Shown here one piece after another: positions 26,020 through 35,098 of a stretch of 35,130 nucleotides of DNA; positions within the stretch are counted from its first letter, which is position 1, and each line of letters begins with the position of its first letter. A program made the translations under genes and the position numbers. This stretch comes from Paludibacter sp. (GTDB lineage: Bacteria > Bacteroidota > Bacteroidia > Bacteroidales > Paludibacteraceae), in NCBI GenBank assembly GCA_030653695.1, contig JAURYY010000292.1, positions 1 to 35,130 of the forward strand, read 5' to 3'. Below the pieces are notes generated by a model. It ran no database searches. It was not told the origin of the DNA and saw only the letters and a list, made by a program, of their open reading frames with translations.

Positions 26020-26858
26020 ACTGCCTTAAAGCTCATGTCTAAACTTTTTACCGAGTGGGTCAATGCACCCACCGATATAAAATCGACGCCACATTCGGCA
26101 TAACTGCGTATGGTTTCGAAAGTAATGCCACCCGATGATTCTATTTCAAATTTTCCGTCAATCATTTCCACCGCTTTACGGGTATTTTCTGCTGAAAAAT
26201 TATCGAGCATAATCCGATTGACTCCGCCAATTTCCAATACCTGAGCCAGTTCATCGAAATTTCGTACCTCAATTTCTATTTTCAGATTTTTGTTTTTTTC
26301 TTTCATGTAATTTTTGGCACGAAGTATGGCTTTGTCAATTCCTCCTGCAAAATCCACATGATTGTCTTTGAGTAAAATCATATCGTAAAGTCCGGTGCGG
26401 TGATTAACGCCACCTCCTATTTTTACCGCCTCTTTTTCGAGCAGTCGGAGTCCGGGTGTGGTTTTACGAGTGTCGAGTACACGGGTTTTAGTACCTTCAA
26501 GTAATTTTACATATTCGCTGGTGCGTGTTGCAATACCGCTCATTCGTTGCATTATATTCAGCATAAGGCGTTCAGTCTGCAGCAGCGACCGAATTTTTCC
26601 TTCCACCACAAAGGCTATATCACCGGATTTAACTTCGTTACCATCGTTAATAAAAACGGTCATAAGTAATTGGGGGTCGAAAGCCTGAAAAATTTTGCGG
26701 GCTACTTCAACCCCTGCAATTACACCGTTTTCTTTGATTATTAACTGAGATTTTCCGACAGCGGTTTCGGGGATGCACGAAAGTGTGGTGTGGTCGCCAT
26801 CTCCAATATCTTCGGCAAACCAAAGCGAAATAAGTTGCTCGAAATGATCAGTCATCAT
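26016..26858 (-). CDS. nadC: Quinolinate phosphoribosyltransferase (carboxylating) NadC
   Basis: It turns quinolinate and PRPP into nicotinate mononucleotide in de novo NAD synthesis. The 280 residues show EDIGDGDHTT at the start, MQRMSGIATRT, the core block RKTTPGLRLLEKEAVKIGGGVNHRTGLYD with LLKDNH, and the late ESSGGITFETI with VDFISVGALTHS. All are family hallmarks. The start could be the first or second methionine (26858 or 26855). The 5' end overlaps the end of the DUF4783 gene by about 11 bases, so the two are likely translationally coupled. At the 3' end its stop codon shares bases with the lpxH stop. nadA and nadB are not in the window. Confidence 0.97.
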   Translation of the reverse strand: MMTDHFEQLISLWFAEDIGDGDHTTLSCIPETAVGKSQLIIKENGVIAGVEVARKIFQAFDPQLLMTVFINDGNEVKSGDIAFVVEGKIRSLLQTERLMLNIMQRMSGIATRTSEYVKLLEGTKTRVLDTRKTTPGLRLLEKEAVKIGGGVNHRTGLYDMILLKDNHVDFAGGIDKAILRAKNYMKEKNKNLKIEIEVRNFDELAQVLEIGGVNRIMLDNFSAENTRKAVEMIDGKFEIESSGGITFETIRSYAECGVDFISVGALTHSVKSLDMSFKAV

Positions 26859-27249
26859 AAGGTTCTATCCGAAGTTGCTGAATAAGTACCAGATTCTCTG
26901 TTTTGCGGGTAAGAATATAAACCCTGAAATCACCCTGGTTCGTTTTCAGTGTACCAATGGAGAAATTAGCCGATTCTTTATTCCCGTTATGAATCACAAG
27001 GTATGAGCTGACTTTGTTTTTTTTGAAAAAGTCTGAAATGATTCCTGTGGCTTGTTGCTTGCTGAATACATCATTCACTTTTCCGATGACTAATTCGACA
27101 TTGGCATTCATAAGTCCCGAAAGTTTTCCTGCATCGCCACTGTTGAGTGCCGAATTAATTTCTGACATTCCTTCAGCCGATTGAGCAACAGAAAGTGAAA
27201 ATGCAAATAAGAGCAATCCGCTGATTAATAATAATTTTATTGATTTCAT
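26848..27249 (-). CDS. DUF4783-type exported protein
   Basis: A 133-residue protein with a cleavable signal peptide (MKSIKLLLISGLLLFAFSLSVAQ, cleavage likely after the AQ or SVA region). The rest fits DUF4783, an NTF2-like fold family of Bacteroidota: IISDFFKKNKVSSYLVIHNGNKESANFSIGTL and the ending VLIQQLRIEP. It should be periplasmic, and its role is unknown. Upstream of nadC with an overlap, an arrangement I associate with this family in Bacteroidota. A TATATTTG box on the minus strand at 27496-27489 is the nearest promoter-like site, about 240 bases upstream. Confidence 0.85.
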   Translation of the reverse strand: MKSIKLLLISGLLLFAFSLSVAQSAEGMSEINSALNSGDAGKLSGLMNANVELVIGKVNDVFSKQQATGIISDFFKKNKVSSYLVIHNGNKESANFSIGTLKTNQGDFRVYILTRKTENLVLIQQLRIEPYDD

Positions 27250-27582
27250 TTTTTAAGACTAAAAATAAACACAAGTCTTGATAATTAGTTTTTTTGTAGT
27301 TATGTTAGTTTTTTGTAACTGCTCAGCTCCCCGTTGTTTTAGTAAATCCAAAAGTGGTGGAGTTGTTGTTTTATTATTTACTAAAGTTTTAATGTCAAAG
27401 GGTTGATATTATTACAGCAAAACATGAACAGATAACAATAATTCCGGCAAAAAGTGCCATATTTGCATCGATATTTATTTTATTGCTGCAAATATACATT
27501 ATTTCTGCTTTGTAGCTAAATTTTTTCATTTATTTTAATTGTATCAAATAATGAACCAAAATAGTGATAATACTCGGGTAGC
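27250..27582. other. Divergent intergenic region between the DUF4783 gene and rlmH
   Basis: An AT-rich spacer without a recognised gene. The minus strand carries TATATTTG (27496-27489), a plausible -7 box for the DUF4783-nadC operon. No palindromic repeat is present. A promoter for rlmH was not identified with confidence. Confidence 0.5.
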
Positions 27583-28056
27583 ATGAAAATAACTTTGTTA
27601 ATGATAGGAAAAACGGTGAATGCCCAGCTAATAAAACTTCAGGATGAATACCATAACCGGCTCAAACATTACACACCGTTTGATGTTGTAGTGATACCCG
27701 AATTGAAAAACACAAAGAATATTTCGGAAGTAGAACAGAAAGAAAAGGAAAGCGATTTATTGTTCAAACACTTTGAAACTTGTGATGAAGTGTATTTACT
27801 TGATGAACATGGAAAGGAATTTTCGTCGGTCGGCTTTTCAACATTTATTTCGAAAAAGCAAATCACATTGAACAAACGCATGGTTTTTGTTGTAGGAGGT
27901 CCGTATGGTTTTGCCCAAAAAGTACATCAGCGGGCAAATGGGTTGATTTCGTTGTCGAAAATGACTTTTTCGCATCAAATGGTTCGGGTCATTTTTCTTG
28001 AACAACTTTATCGAGCCATGACGATTATTAAAGGCGAACCTTATCATCATCAATAA
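27583..28056 (+). CDS. rlmH: 23S rRNA (pseudouridine1915-N3)-methyltransferase RlmH
   Basis: A SPOUT-class enzyme that methylates pseudouridine 1915 in helix 69 of 23S rRNA. The 157 residues match the normal length. The SAM-binding knot is seen as VGGPYGF (residues 104-110) and the C-terminal signature as SLSKMTFSHQMVRVIFLEQLYRAMTI followed by KGEPYHH. The ATG at 27583 gives the canonical MKITLLMIGK opening. A palindromic repeat lies between this gene and the histidine kinase gene. Confidence 0.97.
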   Translation: MKITLLMIGKTVNAQLIKLQDEYHNRLKHYTPFDVVVIPELKNTKNISEVEQKEKESDLLFKHFETCDEVYLLDEHGKEFSSVGFSTFISKKQITLNKRMVFVVGGPYGFAQKVHQRANGLISLSKMTFSHQMVRVIFLEQLYRAMTIIKGEPYHHQ

Positions 28057-28083
28057 ATATAAATTATCGGTCTTTGTTCTTTT

Positions 28084-28137
28084 CCCGTCCCGATAGCTAT
28101 CGGGAATCGGGAAGGGAATCGGGACGGGAATCGGGAT
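28084..28137. repeat. Palindromic repeat, TCCCGATAGCTATCGGGA family
   Basis: CCCGTCCCGATAGCTATCGGGA-type core followed by three GGGAATCGGGA-type arms, one reading GGAAGGGA. Flanks TTTGTTCTTTT and ATTACTCTTTATTC match those of the copy at 4992-5046. It ends about 22 bases before the kinase ATG. Confidence 0.85.
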
Positions 28138-28159
28138 TACTCTTTATTCTTTTTTAAAA

Positions 28160-31100
28160 ATGAAACTATCCAAAACAAACCGTATTCTTGTCATAGCATT
28201 TTTCATCAGTGTTTTTTCGGGTTTGTTATGTGAGTATTTTTATTATTCTCCTGCTGCATACACCATTCCGTTCGATAAATTTAAAACTACATTAAATAGA
28301 AAAGAAAAGCAGGTTAATAAAACAATGCTCCGCTTAAGCGATATAGTTAAATCAGGGCAAACCGATTCGTTAGTGAACTGGCATTTTCAGGATAAAGATA
28401 TTTCGTACTACCTGTATAATAATCAACTTATTTTCTGGTCTGATAATCATTTAGATATTACAAATATTCCGCTTGCTCCATCGGTATATTTTCAGTTTTT
28501 GCAGCTCTCGAATGCATTTTGCATAATGAAATCGGTGCAGGTCGACTCGACTTTATTGGTTGCAATAATTACTATAAAATATAATTACCCGTACGAAAAT
28601 GATAAATTAATCAATGAGTTTGCTCAGCATTTCGACATGGATAAGCATGTGCAAATTACGACCGGTACCAACAAGGATAAATATGCAGTTTCGGACGAAA
28701 ATGGAATTTATTTATTCACGCTAACCATTCCTGAAGCACCGGTTTTGAATACCGTAATCGGTTTTATCGGTTTTGGTTTTCATATCATAACATTCCTTCT
28801 GTTTTTAATGCTTTATGTGCGAATAGCAAGTATTACGCACAATAAAGCACTGAGTTTTAAATTGTTTTTTGGGATAACAAGTGTTGTTGCCGCAATTATC
28901 GGAATTTGTTTGTATTATAATTTTCCGTCATTGCTTTTTTGGGACAAAGTGTTTACTTCGTTTCAGTATGCTTTTAACCCATTCTTGTCTTCGATAAGTC
29001 ATTTATCAGTTGCCACCCTATTTTTTCTGGCTGCGAATTATGTTTTATATTTCAAGGTTAAAATTGACAGTAAAAACCAGTTGACAACAGGATTTATACT
29101 TCAGTTTCTGTTTGTTATGTATTTCTTGTTAGTTTACAATTTAATCGGAAGTATTACTTATCACTCAAGTATTCAGTTAAATATTTTGCAATTTAAGGAT
29201 TTATCTTTTCCTGCGCTGTGGTTGCATTTTCTGATTTTACTTTGGGGTATTGGTTTGGCATTGTTGTTTTTCAGAACGCATGTTATATTAAGTGCGGGGC
29301 ATTTAATCAAATACGCTATAATTTATGATGTGTTTTTTGTTGGTTTAATAGTTATTGTATTTGCAATTTTTGATCCGCTGAATATTTTGCGAGTGTCGGT
29401 TTCATTATTTGTTTTGCTTTTTGTTTTTTATTTGTCATTCGTATTGAAACGCCGAAAAAGTTTTAATAACCTTTTGTCAAGCTGGGTTTTTGTTTTTGCA
29501 TTATTTTTTGTTGTTAACTCTTTGTTGTTTAATAAAGAAAAGAATTTTAATAAATACAAAGTGCTGGCGCAGAATATTTTGATAAACGGTAATGCCGAAA
29601 CCGACCGTATGGCTGATAGTATGCTCGAAGAACTTGATTTGCAGATTTCGAAGGATGCCCGAATCAAAAAAATTGTATTTTTTCCCGATTCAATACTTGC
29701 GGCAAATGAGTATTTAAACAAAACATACCTGAGGGGTTTTTGGAATAAATATGATATGCGTTTTAATATTGCCCGTTCGAACTCTCAATTGTACCTGCAA
29801 TACGAAGAGTTTGCAGGCAGGGTTGGCTCTAAACTTAAAGACACTCATTTCTACAGTGTGTCGTCATCCAACAATGAAATGTCATATCTCGGTGTTTTTC
29901 AGGCAAGTAAATCGAAAGTCGATTCAATTTATTTCTTTATGGAGTTTTATCCGCGCAAAAATTTTAAAAGTTATAGTTTTCCTAATTTATTGATAACTTC
30001 ATCGCCCGACATTCAAACCCAACTTGATATTGCCATTGCAAAGTACGACAATAAAAAACTTGTTTATTCATCCGGTATCATCGATTTTCCTGAAAAAAAT
30101 AATTGGATACCTGCTCGCAGAGCTGAGTTTTACAATGTAACTCATAACGGAAAATCGTATTATATATACCATCCGCACCAAAATAGTCAAATTGTTATTT
30201 GCGAACAATTGCCCATTAAATTTAGTGATTACTTAATGTATTATTTATATACATTGCTGGCGTTTTTTGCGTTTAGTCGACTTATTATCTGGTTGTTTTT
30301 GTTATTTAAGCGCAAGGGTAAATTCAGAGTCGGTTTTACTGCAAAGTTTCAATATGTATTTATTACGCTTTTGGTGGTTAGTTTTTTTTGTATATTTTAT
30401 GTTTCGGTTGATTATATTGAACGAAATTACAAAAACGAACAAATCGCGAATATTGAGAATAAGAAAAAATATATTCAGAAAGCATTACAAAATTCGTATT
30501 ACTGGAGTCAGAATCTGACTAATATTAACAAGCAGACATTAAATTTTGATTTACAAGAACTTTCGTATATCTATCAAACTGATATTCATGTTTTCGACAA
30601 TCAGGGTGCACTTGTTGGTAGTTCTCAGCCACTTATTTTCAATAAAAATTTGATTGGGAAACAAATTTCACCTACGCCATTTTTTTCAAATCAAACCAAT
30701 ATCACCCAATATGAATATATCGGGAAATTGAATTACCTGACGGCTTATACCGATTTTTATAATGGCGATTTCATGCAAATTGGATTTATTGCTGTGCCGC
30801 AATTTTTTAGTCAGGACGAAATAAGGAATGAAATAGAGGGGTTTCTGGCAGTTATTGTTCATATATACTTGATAATCATAATTCTGGCAATATTTATAAG
30901 TTTATTTATTGGGCGTCAACTTTCTGCACCTTTAATTTTGATTGAAAATAAAATGAAGAAAATGAGGTTTGGTCACAGAAATGAAAAAATAGAGTACCAG
31001 TTGAATGACGAAATTGGACAATTGGTGACACAATATAACCGAACGATTGACGAGTTAGAACGAAGTGCGAAGCTACTGGCACAATCCGAAAGGGAGTCGG

Positions 31101-31762
31101 CATGGAAAACCATGGCGCGACAGGTGGCGCATGAAATTAATAATCCGTTGACACCAATGAAATTAACCATTCAGCAGCTACAGCGAACCAAAAAGCTGAA
31201 TGATGACAGGTTTGATGATTATTTCGAGAAATCGACCAAAACCCTGATTGAACAAATTGATAATTTGTCGCGCATTGCCGGTACTTTTTCGAATTTTGCG
31301 CGAATGCCTGAAGCTCGTTTTAAGCGAGTGGATATTGCTGCACGCTTATACTCTGTGATACAACTTTTTGAACGAAGTCATGAGGAGATAAAATTCGAAT
31401 TTTCGGGCAATAAAAACGATGTTTTTGTTTTTGCCGACCCGGAGCAGTTGGTTCAGGTCTTCAATAATTTATTGAAAAATGCCATTCAATCTATTCCGGT
31501 GGGACGTGATGGAAAAATTCAGATTTTGCTGACACAAAATGAAAAAGAAATTATAATAGAAATTACTGATAACGGCATCGGAATTTCCGAAAATATTCAG
31601 GAAAAATTATTTCTGCCCAACTTTACTACCAAAAATACGGGTATGGGATTAGGACTTACCATTGCCAAAAATATTATTGAAAATACAGGTGGAAAAATAT
31701 CATTCACCACCAAAATAAACCAAGGAACCACTTTTAAAGTTACCTTTTACAATACAGAATAA
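28160..31762 (+). CDS. Large NtrY-like sensor histidine kinase
   Basis: A 1200-residue membrane histidine kinase. The N-terminus has one span near residues 8-25 and an extracytoplasmic part to about 195, then about eight further spans between 200 and 470. A soluble sensor region (about 475-700), a span near 710, a second sensor loop (about 770-895) and a span near 900-925 follow. The HAMP segment (about 925-975) leads to the H-box ARQVAHEINNPLTPMKL with phospho-accepting His991. Then come the N-box (LLKNAIQSIP), G1 (ITDNGIGIS), F-box (FLPNFTTKN) and G2 (MGLGLTIAKNI). The kinase core is complete and NtrY-like. No response regulator is adjacent, so its partner is unknown. It may be co-transcribed with rlmH across the palindromic repeat. 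Confidence 0.93.
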   Translation: MKLSKTNRILVIAFFISVFSGLLCEYFYYSPAAYTIPFDKFKTTLNRKEKQVNKTMLRLSDIVKSGQTDSLVNWHFQDKDISYYLYNNQLIFWSDNHLDITNIPLAPSVYFQFLQLSNAFCIMKSVQVDSTLLVAIITIKYNYPYENDKLINEFAQHFDMDKHVQITTGTNKDKYAVSDENGIYLFTLTIPEAPVLNTVIGFIGFGFHIITFLLFLMLYVRIASITHNKALSFKLFFGITSVVAAIIGICLYYNFPSLLFWDKVFTSFQYAFNPFLSSISHLSVATLFFLAANYVLYFKVKIDSKNQLTTGFILQFLFVMYFLLVYNLIGSITYHSSIQLNILQFKDLSFPALWLHFLILLWGIGLALLFFRTHVILSAGHLIKYAIIYDVFFVGLIVIVFAIFDPLNILRVSVSLFVLLFVFYLSFVLKRRKSFNNLLSSWVFVFALFFVVNSLLFNKEKNFNKYKVLAQNILINGNAETDRMADSMLEELDLQISKDARIKKIVFFPDSILAANEYLNKTYLRGFWNKYDMRFNIARSNSQLYLQYEEFAGRVGSKLKDTHFYSVSSSNNEMSYLGVFQASKSKVDSIYFFMEFYPRKNFKSYSFPNLLITSSPDIQTQLDIAIAKYDNKKLVYSSGIIDFPEKNNWIPARRAEFYNVTHNGKSYYIYHPHQNSQIVICEQLPIKFSDYLMYYLYTLLAFFAFSRLIIWLFLLFKRKGKFRVGFTAKFQYVFITLLVVSFFCIFYVSVDYIERNYKNEQIANIENKKKYIQKALQNSYYWSQNLTNINKQTLNFDLQELSYIYQTDIHVFDNQGALVGSSQPLIFNKNLIGKQISPTPFFSNQTNITQYEYIGKLNYLTAYTDFYNGDFMQIGFIAVPQFFSQDEIRNEIEGFLAVIVHIYLIIIILAIFISLFIGRQLSAPLILIENKMKKMRFGHRNEKIEYQLNDEIGQLVTQYNRTIDELERSAKLLAQSERESAWKTMARQVAHEINNPLTPMKLTIQQLQRTKKLNDDRFDDYFEKSTKTLIEQIDNLSRIAGTFSNFARMPEARFKRVDIAARLYSVIQLFERSHEEIKFEFSGNKNDVFVFADPEQLVQVFNNLLKNAIQSIPVGRDGKIQILLTQNEKEIIIEITDNGIGISENIQEKLFLPNFTTKNTGMGLGLTIAKNIIENTGGKISFTTKINQGTTFKVTFYNTE

Positions 31763-31830
31763 CACATGAAATTCCTAACCGGAACGCAGCATCTGACTTT
31801 CGGCGAAACCTTTTCCTTTGCTTGCTAACA

Positions 31831-31857
31831 AAACCCTTGTTACACTGTGATGGGTTT
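31831..31857. terminator. Weak terminator-like hairpin between the kinase and patatin genes
   Basis: AAACCC (31831-31836) pairs with GGGTTT (31852-31857) around a 15-base loop, followed by a T-rich run. It lies between two convergent genes. Confidence 0.35.
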
Positions 31858-31865
31858 ATTTCTTT

Positions 31866-32693
31866 CTATTTTTTTAACCGCATCATCTCGGGATTTTCAA
31901 CAATATATTTTGTGGCAGTGCTATAACCATACTGATAAATTTCCTGATAGGCATCGAAACTAAATTCGTTATGTTTCTCGATTGCATTCGGTTCAATCAG
32001 GAAGCGGCACATTTCGCGTCCTTCTTTCGAATTCTGATGCTGCATAGCACGTACCGAATGAGCCAATGTGTCCATCGGCTTATGAAGAGTTTCGGGTGTT
32101 TTGAGTGGAATTACATTTACTCCTATTATGGTCTGACAATATTCTTCGAGCCCTTGCGCAGGAACATTATTCAACAGTCCACCATCTACATAAAAATTAT
32201 CGTCAAGTTTAATAGCTTCAAAAATTCCCGGAATGCTTGCCGATGCTGCTACCCACATATCGAGATTTTCGCCTTCGTGAATAATTTCCCATTCGCCTTT
32301 GCTTAGGTTTGAAACACAGATATGCATGCGTTTTTTCAGTTGTCCGAAACTGTTGTGAGGTATTAGTTCTTTGATCAACGACCGTAATATTTCGTGATCG
32401 ATTAATCCCGACTTAAGAAATCCGGGATGAAAATGCATAAGTTTAGTAATTTTATAAAGTTTGTCGTTTTTAATCATAAGCATCATTTCGGCAGGCGAAT
32501 ACCCAGCGCAATACAGCGTGCCTATGATAGCACCCATGCTCGAACCTGTTACATGTTCGGGAAAAATACCATGATCTTCCAATGCCTGCAAAACTCCGAT
32601 ATGAGCAAAACCCAAAGCAGCTCCACCACTTAAACAAAGTCCGAGTACTTCATTGCGCGATGAAGTGAAAAATAAATTTTTAATAAATTGCAT
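31866..32693 (-). CDS. Patatin-like phospholipase (RssA-like)
   Basis: A 275-residue serine hydrolase of the patatin family. The oxyanion loop is LSGGAALGFAHIGVLQAL (glycines 23-24), the nucleophile Ser52 is in GSSMG, and the catalytic Asp169 is in DGGLLNNVP, giving the Ser-Asp dyad. ASIPGIFEAI is also a family block. There is no clear signal peptide or outer-membrane beta-barrel, so it resembles the short cytosolic RssA/YlbK type and not PlpD. The lipid substrate is unknown. It sits alone between convergent and divergent neighbours. Confidence 0.92.
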   Translation of the reverse strand: MQFIKNLFFTSSRNEVLGLCLSGGAALGFAHIGVLQALEDHGIFPEHVTGSSMGAIIGTLYCAGYSPAEMMLMIKNDKLYKITKLMHFHPGFLKSGLIDHEILRSLIKELIPHNSFGQLKKRMHICVSNLSKGEWEIIHEGENLDMWVAASASIPGIFEAIKLDDNFYVDGGLLNNVPAQGLEEYCQTIIGVNVIPLKTPETLHKPMDTLAHSVRAMQHQNSKEGREMCRFLIEPNAIEKHNEFSFDAYQEIYQYGYSTATKYIVENPEMMRLKK

Positions 32694-32795
32694 GACAGTT
32701 ATTATTTTAAAGTTTTTGAAATTTGAGAATTACAAATAAATTGTTAACGGAATGAAAACTTTCAGAATAAGGGTGTTTTAAAAAATTATTTGAAG

Positions 32796-32803
32796 TATTT
32801 TTG
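32796..32803 (+). promoter_or_regulatory. -7 box for the DPP IV gene
   Basis: TATTTTTG fits TAnnTTTG and lies 85 bases before the ATG at 32889. Confidence 0.55.
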
Positions 32804-32888
32804 TGATAAATAATGAAAACCGGAATTTGTTTATTTGATTTTAAGTAATAACAAAAATTATACCCCAAAATAATAAACTCCTATTGAA

Positions 32889-35063
32889 ATGAAACAATTA
32901 AAAATTATTTTTTTACTGCTATTTTTCTCGTCATACGGATTTTCGAATTTGCTTTATGATATTACCGATGGCAAGTTTCGTCCCAAACCTTTCGAAACCA
33001 TAAATTCGATGAATGATGGTGAATTTTACACATCGGTAGTTAATAACGTTGCGGTCGTAAAATACAGCTACAAAAATGCTTCGTTTGTCGATACTATTTT
33101 CAGTGTTTCACGAATTAAGAACGTAAAACTAAAGTCCATTGCAGGGTGCGAATTTAGTCCAAACGAACAAAAGCTACTGGTTTACACCAATGTAAACTAC
33201 CGCTACCGTCGCACATTCACTGCCGATTATTATGTTTACGACCTCAAAAAAAGCGAGTTAGCACCACTTTCGGACGAAGGTTCGCAGGAGGTTCCGTTGT
33301 TTTCGCCCGACAGCCGCTATATTGCTTTTGCGCGAAAAAACAATTTGTTTATGAAAAAACTTGATTTCAACACCGAACTGGCTATTACAAAAGATGGCGA
33401 AATAGGTAAAATAATCAACGGAACACCCGATTGGGTTTACGAGGAAGAATTTGAAAAAACACGTTATTTTGAATGGAGTCCCGACAGTAAATTACTTGCT
33501 TTTGTGAAATTTGACGAAACGAATGTTCCTTTATTTTCGTTTCAGAAATTCAATTCCGAAAATACTTTGAATAATGATATAGTGTTATATCCCACATTAT
33601 TTGCTTTTAATTACCCCAAGGCAGGACAAAATAATTCGAAAGTGAGTGTTTGTGTGTACGATGATTTTTACAAAACAACAAGAGTGATGAAAATAAACGA
33701 GGATGAGCAGGATATTTACATTCCGCGCATCAAATGGTCGAATCAACCCGATCAGTTATTTGTATTCAAACTAAATCGCAACCAAAACCGCTTAGATATG
33801 CTGCTGGTAAATCCAAAATCGACACTTTCAAAGTTAATTCTGAGGCAAGATGACCAATATTATATCGATTACGACAATATTGATTACATTCAGTTTACTG
33901 CCGACAATCAATTCTTCTTCATGGTTAGCGAACAAGATGGTTATAGGCATATTTATCAGTATAAAATAAACGGTTCGATAGCAAAACAAATAACCAAAGG
34001 CAACTGGGATGTAACTGATTTTTACGGATACGATGAGACAAAGAAAATGATTTATTATCAATCGGCTGAGGTTTCACCCTTACAACGCGATATTTATGCC
34101 ATCGATGCTAAAGGAAAAAAAACAAGATTGACGGATGGGAAAGGTACACATGTTGCCACTTTCAATAAAACATTTAGTTATTTTGTTGACAATGCTTCAA
34201 CCAGCCGAATGCCCAATGTCATTACGCTGCGATCGCAAATAGGAACATCGATAAGAGTGCTTGGAAATAATAACGCAACAGAAAAAGCATTTAAAGAACA
34301 AAATTTACCTAACAAAGAATTTTTCAATTTTACGACTACCGAAAATGTAAAACTCAACGGTTGGATGATAAAGCCGCTAAATTTTGATGTAACCCGAAAA
34401 TATTCTCTATTGCTGGTTCAATACAGCGGTCCCAATTCGCAACAAGTACTCGATAAATGGAATATAGGATGGGAATACTATCTGACCGGAAAAGATTATA
34501 TCGTTGCCTGTGTCGATGGTCGGGGTACCGGAGCACGTGGTGCAGAGTTCCGTAAATGCACACATAAGCTTATGGGAATTCTCGAAGCAAAAGATCAGGT
34601 GGAAGCTGCTCAGTATTTTGGAAAACAGAGTTACATTGATAAAGGCAGAGTCGGAATCTGGGGCTGGAGTTATGGCGGTACAATTACTATAATGGCAATG
34701 AGCACAGGAGAGAAGGTTTTCAAAGCCGGAATTGCTGTTGCACCCGTTACCGACTGGAAACTGTACAATACAGCTTATACCGAGCGTTTTATGCAACGGC
34801 CGCAGGAAAATTTCAAGGGATACGAAAATACATCGGCTTTATCGAAAGCCGATAAACTCAACGGTTATCTGTTGTTGGTACACGGTACTGCCGACGATAA
34901 TGTGCATGTACAAAACACCATGTTGTATGCCGATAAATTAGTTGAAGCCGACAAACAGTTCGAAATGCAACTTTATACCGATAAAAATCACAGCATTTTG
35001 GGTAAACAAACTCGCCGGCATTTATATACACGAATGAGTGAATATTTATTCAGAAATTTGTAA
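32889..35063 (+). CDS. dpp4: Dipeptidyl peptidase IV (S9B family)
   Basis: A periplasmic serine exopeptidase that removes X-Pro or X-Ala dipeptides from peptide N-termini, part of peptide nutrition in Bacteroidota. The 724 residues begin with a signal peptide (MKQLKIIFLLLFFSSYGFSN). An eight-bladed beta-propeller follows, holding the double-Glu motif in PDWVYEEEF that anchors the substrate amino group. The alpha/beta hydrolase domain has the triad Ser594 (GWSYGG), Asp669 (GTADDNVH) and His701 (DKNHSI). Length and spacing closely match the well-known Porphyromonas DPP IV. A -7 box lies 85 bases upstream. The gene is complete, and nothing follows in the last 67 bases except a weak hairpin. Confidence 0.96.
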   Translation: MKQLKIIFLLLFFSSYGFSNLLYDITDGKFRPKPFETINSMNDGEFYTSVVNNVAVVKYSYKNASFVDTIFSVSRIKNVKLKSIAGCEFSPNEQKLLVYTNVNYRYRRTFTADYYVYDLKKSELAPLSDEGSQEVPLFSPDSRYIAFARKNNLFMKKLDFNTELAITKDGEIGKIINGTPDWVYEEEFEKTRYFEWSPDSKLLAFVKFDETNVPLFSFQKFNSENTLNNDIVLYPTLFAFNYPKAGQNNSKVSVCVYDDFYKTTRVMKINEDEQDIYIPRIKWSNQPDQLFVFKLNRNQNRLDMLLVNPKSTLSKLILRQDDQYYIDYDNIDYIQFTADNQFFFMVSEQDGYRHIYQYKINGSIAKQITKGNWDVTDFYGYDETKKMIYYQSAEVSPLQRDIYAIDAKGKKTRLTDGKGTHVATFNKTFSYFVDNASTSRMPNVITLRSQIGTSIRVLGNNNATEKAFKEQNLPNKEFFNFTTTENVKLNGWMIKPLNFDVTRKYSLLLVQYSGPNSQQVLDKWNIGWEYYLTGKDYIVACVDGRGTGARGAEFRKCTHKLMGILEAKDQVEAAQYFGKQSYIDKGRVGIWGWSYGGTITIMAMSTGEKVFKAGIAVAPVTDWKLYNTAYTERFMQRPQENFKGYENTSALSKADKLNGYLLLVHGTADDNVHVQNTMLYADKLVEADKQFEMQLYTDKNHSILGKQTRRHLYTRMSEYLFRNL

Positions 35064-35072
35064 AAATTGATT

Positions 35073-35098
35073 CTAACCAGATAAAATTGTTAGTTTTT
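35073..35098 (+). terminator. Weak terminator-like hairpin after DPP IV
   Basis: CTAAC (35073-35077) pairs with GTTAG (35089-35093), followed by TTTTTG. Short and AT-rich, so tentative. Confidence 0.3.
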
